DNA from: Actinoalloteichus_B caeruleus
GTDB lineage: Bacteria; Actinomycetota; Actinomycetes; Mycobacteriales; Pseudonocardiaceae
Assembly (NCBI RefSeq): GCF_000718005.1
Contig: NZ_JODV01000005.1
Length of the DNA stretch: 64,000 bases
Strand: one strand, 5' to 3'
Part shown: positions 59,894 through 64,000 of the stretch, piece by piece
Numbering within the stretch: position 1 is the stretch's first letter
Layout: every line of letters starts with the position of its first letter
The notes under the pieces: model-generated
Database searches by the model: none
Seen by the model: only the letters and a program-made list of their open reading frames with translations
Told to the model about the DNA's origin: nothing
Made by a program: the position numbers and the translations under genes

Positions 59894-60371
59894 ACCCTTC
59901 ACCCGCCCTGCCGACGAGGAGCTGGTCAGGGCGGCGATGGCCGAGGCCCTCCGCGCGGAGGCCGCCGGCGACGTGCCCATCGGCGCCGTCGTCCTCGATC
60001 CCACTGGGCGGGTGCTGGCCACCGCGCACAACGCGAGGGAGGAACTCGGCGATCCCACCGCGCACGCCGAGGTCCTCGCGTTGCGGCGGGCGGCGGCCGT
60101 GCACGGCGACGGGTGGCGGCTGACGGGGTGCACGCTCGGGGTCACCGTCGAACCGTGCGCGATGTGCGCCGGGGCCGCGGTGCTGGCCAGGGTCTCGCGG
60201 GTGGTGTTCGGGGCGTGGGAACCGAAGACCGGCGCGGTGGGGTCGCTGTGGGACGTGGTGCGGGACCCGCGGGTGCCGCACCGGACGGAGGTCGTCGGCG
60301 GGGTGCTGGCGACGGAGTGCGCGCGGTTGTTGGACGACTTCTTCCGCGAGCACCGTGGCGATGATGTGTGA
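59883..60371 (+). CDS. tadA: tRNA(adenine34) deaminase TadA
   Basis: 162 residues. Makes inosine at wobble position 34 of tRNA-Arg(ACG). The zinc site is HAE in THAEVLALR (catalytic Glu) and PCAMCAG in TVEPCAMCAGAAV. AHNAREELGDPTAH precedes it, and FGAWEPKTGAVGSLWD is as in TadA. GTG 59883 overlaps the upstream gene by 11 nt. The tRNA-Arg(ACG) substrate is encoded at 52822-52894. Normal length. Confidence 0.95.
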   Translation: MFPRPFTRPADEELVRAAMAEALRAEAAGDVPIGAVVLDPTGRVLATAHNAREELGDPTAHAEVLALRRAAAVHGDGWRLTGCTLGVTVEPCAMCAGAAVLARVSRVVFGAWEPKTGAVGSLWDVVRDPRVPHRTEVVGGVLATECARLLDDFFREHRGDDV

Positions 60372-60536
60372 CCTGGGGCACAACTAGGTGTGGCGGGTGG
60401 GGCGGTGGGCATCCTCAGGTCAGAGAGCGACGCCACGAACGGGGAAGCCAACGGTGTGCCCCGTGGTAAGGGGGAGCCGCCTCACTTCGACGCGACGACG
60501 TGCGGGAGGGGCCGCGACTCCAGGAGGGAGAGTTCC

Positions 60537-60749
60537 ATGAGCGTCTTCGACAAGGCCAAGCACGGAGCCCAGGAGCTGGCGGGCAAGGCGAAGGAGGCCC
60601 TCGGTCGGGCGACCGACAACGAGGAAGTGGAAAACTCCGGCAAGAAGGACAAACTGTCCGGTCAGGTGAAGAAGACCGGGGAGGACGCCAAGGACCGCGC
60701 CGCTGGTGCGGTGGACGACGCCAAGAAGAAGTTCGGCGGGAACGACTGA
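60537..60749 (+). CDS. CsbD-family stress protein
   Basis: 70 residues, highly charged and Lys/Ala-rich: MSVFDKAKHGAQELAGKAKE, GRATDNEEVE and DKLSGQVKKTGEDAKDRAAG are the CsbD repeat pattern. Such proteins are induced by general stress, often under SigB-type control, and are intrinsically helical. A good RBS (CAGGAGGGAG) precedes ATG 60537. It lies upstream of an ECF sigma factor on the same strand across 233 bp. Confidence 0.93.
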   Translation: MSVFDKAKHGAQELAGKAKEALGRATDNEEVENSGKKDKLSGQVKKTGEDAKDRAAGAVDDAKKKFGGND

Positions 60750-60982
60750 GGTTCGCCTCGACGGATGAACGGGAACGGGTCGACGACCGACCGTTTGTCG
60801 TGCGGCCCCGGCCGATGGCCGACGGAGCCGCCCGCCCGCCCCGCTCGAACGGCGAACCAGTGCGAACGCTGCCACGATGGGCCCGTCCCCCAGGGGCGGG
60901 CCCATCGCTCGCGTGTGGGCCCGGCGGGGTGGGCGGCGAACGAGCAGGGCCCGGCTGGGCGCCATCGTCTGCGGGGGTGTGG

Positions 60983-61579
60983 ATGACCGAGGCGTGGAAC
61001 GACTGTGCCGACGAGGTCGAGGACGCCGCCCTGGCGCTCCGCATCGCGGGTCGGGACGCCGACGCCTTCGAGATCCTGGTGCGACGCTACTCGGGCCGCG
61101 TGTCGCGGATGGCCCTCCGGATGTTGGGTGATCGCGGCGAGGCGGAGGACGTCACGCAGGACGTCTTCGCGACGGTCTGGTGCCGGGTCGGTGAGCTGGC
61201 CGACCCGGGTGCGGTGCGCACGTGGCTGTTCCGCATCGCTCACCGGCAGTGCCTGGCGATCCTGCGCAAGCGGCGTGACCGGCGCACCGACCCGCTGGCC
61301 ACGATCCCGGAGTCCGGGACCACGGCCATCGCCACCGCCCAGGTGGATGGTCGGTTCCACCCGGAGCGGGCCGCGACCGCTTCGGCGGGGGTCGACGCCC
61401 TCTACCGGGCGGTGGAGACGCTGCCCTCGCCGCAACGGGCGGTCTGGCTGATGGCCGAGGTGGGCGGGGTGTCGCACGCCGAGATCGCCGCCGTGGTCGG
61501 CGCGTCCGAGCAGGCCGTCCGGGGACGCCTCGCCCGGGCCAGGACGCGCCTGGCCGTCGTGATGCGAGCCTGGCGCTGA
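60983..61579 (+). CDS. ECF-type RNA polymerase sigma factor
   Basis: 198 residues. Sigma-2 domain (about 30-95): FEILVRRYSGRVSRMALRMLGDRGEAEDVTQDVFATVW and ADPGAVRTWLFRIAHRQCLAIL, including the -10-binding region 2.4. The sigma-4 helix-turn-helix (about 140-190): LPSPQRAVWLMAEVGGVSHAEIAAVVGASEQAVRGRLARAR. No anti-sigma gene is visible next to it; the following gene is tRNA-Ser. The ATG at 60983 has a GGGGGTG RBS. The regulon is unknown. Confidence 0.9.
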   Translation: MTEAWNDCADEVEDAALALRIAGRDADAFEILVRRYSGRVSRMALRMLGDRGEAEDVTQDVFATVWCRVGELADPGAVRTWLFRIAHRQCLAILRKRRDRRTDPLATIPESGTTAIATAQVDGRFHPERAATASAGVDALYRAVETLPSPQRAVWLMAEVGGVSHAEIAAVVGASEQAVRGRLARARTRLAVVMRAWR

Positions 61580-61695
61580 TCCCTCCCGGCCCGAGTGGTC
61601 CCGTGGACCACTCGCGAGGCGTGGTGGGACCGCCCCACCGCCGCCAGGGGAGGGGGGCGTTCGGGTGGGAACGGCAATCGGATATCCTTCGTCAC

Positions 61696-61782
61696 GGTAG
61701 CGTGTCCGAGCGGCCTAAGGAGCACGCCTCGAAAGCGTGTGTGGGTGCAAGCCCACCGTGGGTTCGAATCCCACCGCTACCG
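61696..61782 (+). tRNA. tRNA-Ser (anticodon CGA)
   Basis: 87 nt. Acceptor GGTAGCG/CGCTACC, anticodon loop CTCGAAA (CGA), long variable arm and GTTCGAATC T-loop. Discriminator G; CCA not encoded. Decodes UCG. It is the third serine tRNA in the window. Confidence 0.96.
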
Positions 61783-61797
61783 CCAGCAACCAGCGAG

Positions 61798-61833
61798 AAC
61801 GCCGGTCCACCACGTTCGAAGTGGACCGGCGTT
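61798..61833 (+). terminator. Terminator after tRNA-Ser(CGA)
   Basis: Perfect 13-bp stem AACGCCGGTCCAC / GTGGACCGGCGTT with a 10-nt loop, then TTCG. Confidence 0.85.
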
Positions 61834-62304
61834 TCGCGTGTCCGGAGGTGCTGCCCCTCCGTTCCCCGTCCTCGGCCCCGTCCTCGGCCCCGGCCCGGCC
61901 AACGGCCTGATGCGCCACGACCGCGAGGTCCCTGCGAGGTGGGAGGGGGCTGAACGGTCCGGCCACGCCCTCCGAACCCGCGTCCCGAGCCGGCGCCCGG
62001 CAGGACGACCGGAGGATCACCTGGTGGAGGGCCGGCGGCCACCTGTTGGGCGGTATGCCCCCGCCGCGGCGACGTGGGAGTCTGCACGGGAGAGCGATCG
62101 ACACGGGCCCCGCACGGAAGGACACGGCGGCGGCCCGGCACCAGGGAGGCCGTTCCTCCACGGGTCACCTGGGAGTTCCGAAGGCGAACGGCCGCGTGGA
62201 CGCGGACCGGTACCGGTGCCGGCGGCGAACCCCGGCCGGTCCACACCGGACACCAACACCGCGTGCGCGCCGGCGGTGTCCGCACCGAAGTGAGGTGGGC
62301 GTTG
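61834..62304. other. Intergenic stretch between tRNA-Ser(CGA) and the lipoprotein gene
   Basis: No gene, RNA or repeat could be supported on either strand. Very GC-rich with weak hairpins only. Confidence 0.4.
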
Positions 62305-62955
62305 ATGTCCGTCACCCGCGGTCTGTCCGTGCTCGTCCTGTCCGCCCTGCTGATCGTCTCCTGTGGGACGGAGGAGGACGTCGTCCCGTCCGAGGGCCCG
62401 GCGCCCACGGCGGGAACGACGACGCCGGACGAGGTCGAACCCACCCCGCACCCCACCATGACGACCGAGCCGCCGGGGACATCCGCCCCGACGGGGAACG
62501 GCTCGGTGGACCCCGTGCCACCCGGTGCCGGAGCACCCACCGCCGGCTGCGACACCCACCCGGTGCCCCGGGTGGAGGTACCGCGCACCCACGAGTTCCA
62601 GGTCGTCAGCGAGAACGGCTGCGACCAGGTGGTGCTCGCGTTCCGGACGGCGGTGCCCGAGGTCATCGGACACCAGCTCGACGCGGAACCGCCGCTCTGG
62701 GGCGGCTCAGCGGAGCCGGTCCCGGGCATGGCGGCCGACGGGCGGACCCAGTTCCTGCACGTCTACGTCGCCGCTCCGGTGACCGGCACCCTCGGCCCGA
62801 GGGGGTACGAGTTGCCGTGGGTGCGGGGTGTCGTGGTCAACGACGCGTCCCACGGGACGGTGGAGCTCACGATCGCCCTGCCGGCGGGGCCGGGAACCGA
62901 CCCGGTCGACTACGAGGTCCTCGTCGAGGACAACCAGGTCGTGGCCCGCTTCTGA
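62305..62955 (+). CDS. Exported lipoprotein with AMIN-like domain
   Basis: 216 residues. Signal peptide MSVTRGLSVLVLSALLIVSC ends in the lipobox IVSC, so C20 would be lipidated. A low-complexity Pro/Thr/Glu-rich linker (22-75) precedes a beta domain (80-216) with QVVSENGCDQVVLAFRTAVPEV and a LHVYVAAPV strand. The DxVVxxF start and the layout look like the AMIN-like domain of actinobacterial lipoproteins, which bind wall or exported partners. Two Cys (CDTHP, NGCDQ) may pair. GAGGTGGG is the RBS for ATG 62305. Function unknown. Confidence 0.78.
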   Translation: MSVTRGLSVLVLSALLIVSCGTEEDVVPSEGPAPTAGTTTPDEVEPTPHPTMTTEPPGTSAPTGNGSVDPVPPGAGAPTAGCDTHPVPRVEVPRTHEFQVVSENGCDQVVLAFRTAVPEVIGHQLDAEPPLWGGSAEPVPGMAADGRTQFLHVYVAAPVTGTLGPRGYELPWVRGVVVNDASHGTVELTIALPAGPGTDPVDYEVLVEDNQVVARF

Positions 62956-63248
62956 CGCCCTGACCCGCGCCGACCCCGGCCGCCCGCCGCTCGGGCGGAC
63001 CGGGCCGGGCCCTGGGCTGGCGCTCGGCCCCGCCGGCCACCGCGGCTTCGCGGAACGGGCGGGGGAGCGCGCCCGCTACCCGCGCCGTCCGTCCCCTCAG
63101 GAGCGCCCGGAACGGCCGTCGGCTCCGTCCAGGACGGTCGTCCCCCGGACCCGAGGGCCTCGACCCGCCAACGACCTTTCCATGCCGTCTTCCCGCAGTT
63201 AACTCGTCCGGGTGAGGATGCACGAACGCATCCGATGTTGGAGGACGA

Positions 63249-64000
63249 GTGACTTTCCCATCCTTACCGGCGCCGAGACGCGCGGTCGCCGCGCTCACGG
63301 CGCTCGTCGCCGGGGCGGGGCTGGCCACGTTGCCGACCGAACCCCTCGCGCGCGCGGCCGAGGAACCGGCCCCCGCCGGCGCGCTGATCTCCGAGGTGTA
63401 CGGCGGTGGCGGCAACTCCGGCGCGACACTCACCACCGACTTCGTCGAACTCGGCAACCCGGGGGACCACCCGGTCACGGTGGACGGCTGGTCCGTCCAG
63501 TACCTCCCCGGCACTCCGCGTCCCACCAGCCAGTGGCAGCACACCCCGCTCGTCGGGGAGATCCCCGCCGGCGGCCACTTCCTCGTGAGCCAGGCCAGGG
63601 GCAACTCCGGCTCCGTCGAGCTGCCCACCCCCGACGCGCGCGGCGACATCGCGATGTCCGCCACCGCCGGCACCATCGCCCTCGTGAACGGCACGGAGAG
63701 ACTGGACTGCCTCACCCCGGCGGACTGCGCGGCCGACGCCCGCATCGTGGATCTCGTCGGTTACGGCGACGCGGTCGTCCGCAACGGCGAGCCGGCGCGC
63801 GGGGCGAGCAACACGAGGTCGGTGGCCAGGGACGGTGACCTCACCGACACCCGGGACAACGCGGCCGACTTCACCGCCGGCGAGCCGAACCCGGTCAACG
63901 CCTCAGGGGAGACCCCCGGGCCGCCAGGGGAACCGGGGAACCCGCCGGGTGAGCCCGGTGAGCTCCGCATCCACGACATCCAGGGCACCACGCGGGTCTC
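63249..64000 (+). CDS. Lamin-tail-domain extracellular nuclease (ExeM/NucH type), 5' part
   Basis: The first 250 codons of a larger gene that continues beyond the window. GTG 63249 has GAGGAC upstream. The signal peptide (about 1-36, ending in ARAA) is followed by a lamin-tail domain (about 42-205) with ALISEVYGGGGNSGATLTTDFVE, then VDLVGYGDAV. A Pro/Gly-rich linker (PPGEPGNPPGEPGE) leads to RIHDIQG, the start of the oligonucleotide-binding part of ExeM/NucH nucleases. The endonuclease/exonuclease/phosphatase domain should follow to the right. It degrades extracellular DNA. A GGATGC-N6-GCATCC hairpin sits in the leader at 63216-63233. Confidence 0.88.
   Translation, partial: MTFPSLPAPRRAVAALTALVAGAGLATLPTEPLARAAEEPAPAGALISEVYGGGGNSGATLTTDFVELGNPGDHPVTVDGWSVQYLPGTPRPTSQWQHTPLVGEIPAGGHFLVSQARGNSGSVELPTPDARGDIAMSATAGTIALVNGTERLDCLTPADCAADARIVDLVGYGDAVVRNGEPARGASNTRSVARDGDLTDTRDNAADFTAGEPNPVNASGETPGPPGEPGNPPGEPGELRIHDIQGTTRV

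Noticed and set aside
63190..63240. PHO box upstream of the ExeM/NucH-type gene
   Set aside because: GTTAACTCGTCCGGGTGA only loosely resembles the 11-bp repeats; the evidence is too weak to call.
1..64000. CRISPR arrays, insertion sequences, prophage, integrons or replication origin
   Set aside because: No spaced direct repeats of CRISPR size, transposase or integrase motifs, target-site duplications next to tRNAs, or DnaA-box clusters were found.

Overview
The window is chromosomal DNA from a very GC-rich actinomycete, most likely a Pseudonocardiaceae-type organism. The evidence is the strong GC3 bias, frequent GTG starts, apparently leaderless mRNAs, F420-type LLM enzymes, a proteasome activator (Bpa) and a complete set of arabinogalactan galactan genes (glf, glfT1, glfT2, Wzm/Wzt). 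From memory, gene order broadly follows the Mycobacterium tuberculosis Rv3752c-Rv3838c segment (pheA / phosphoglycerate mutase / zincin / septum protein; HAD; glf-glfT2; glfT1-wzt-wzm-bpa; hisC2; tyrA / tadA and tRNA genes). It is therefore a core region interrupted by lineage-specific blocks. No insertion sequence, prophage, CRISPR array or origin was seen.

Layout. 0-2 kb: a DevR/NarL-like response regulator (partial) divergent from an Hsp20 gene preceded by two perfect CIRCE operators, then a macro-domain protein. 2-8 kb: pheA, a histidine phosphatase, a zincin, a septum-formation protein, and a DUF1190-like / glutathionylspermidine-synthase-like / DUF350 trio. 8-14.4 kb: an endonuclease-like protein, an XRE-cupin regulator, a MerR-PP2C fusion with its operator, an F420-type oxidoreductase, a secreted trypsin-like protease, a 43-residue membrane peptide and a HAD phosphatase.

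14.8-28 kb is the most unusual part. It holds a YfhO-type membrane protein, a GtrB/DPM1-type glycosyltransferase and a UPF0104 membrane protein. These are followed by a tightly overlapping minus-strand operon (SDR, AMP-ligase, LuxE-like, LuxC-like), then an ACP and an LpxA-like acyltransferase. Divergent from these are a DegT aminotransferase and a Gfo/Idh dehydrogenase. The last two plus LpxA resemble GnnB/GnnA/LpxA, which make 3-N-acylated amino sugars for lipid A in some Gram-negatives. I infer a dedicated pathway that makes an acylated amino sugar, loads it on a polyprenyl carrier and attaches it to the cell envelope. Its product is unknown.

28-34.7 kb: a methyltransferase, an aldo/keto reductase, a small membrane protein, a second amino-sugar operon (DegT, epimerase, left-handed beta-helix acyltransferase) and an LhgO-like oxidase. 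34.7-42.4 kb: the galactan core (glf, glfT2, glfT1, Wzt, Wzm) and Bpa. 43-52.6 kb: housekeeping enzymes (methyltransferase, quinone reductase, a GNAT with a probable frameshift, secreted M28 peptidase, MarR, VOC, HisC/Pat-type aminotransferase, dienelactone-hydrolase fold protein, acetoacetyl-CoA synthetase) with tRNA-Ser(UGA). 52.7-64 kb: tRNA-Ser(GCU), tRNA-Arg(ACG), a thioester-domain surface protein with an LANTG sorting signal, a membrane-anchored protein, thiolase, tyrA, tadA and its partner, CsbD, an ECF sigma factor, tRNA-Ser(CGA), a lipoprotein and the start of an ExeM/NucH-type extracellular nuclease.

All family assignments come from reading motifs by eye. Comparisons to other genomes are from memory and were not searched.
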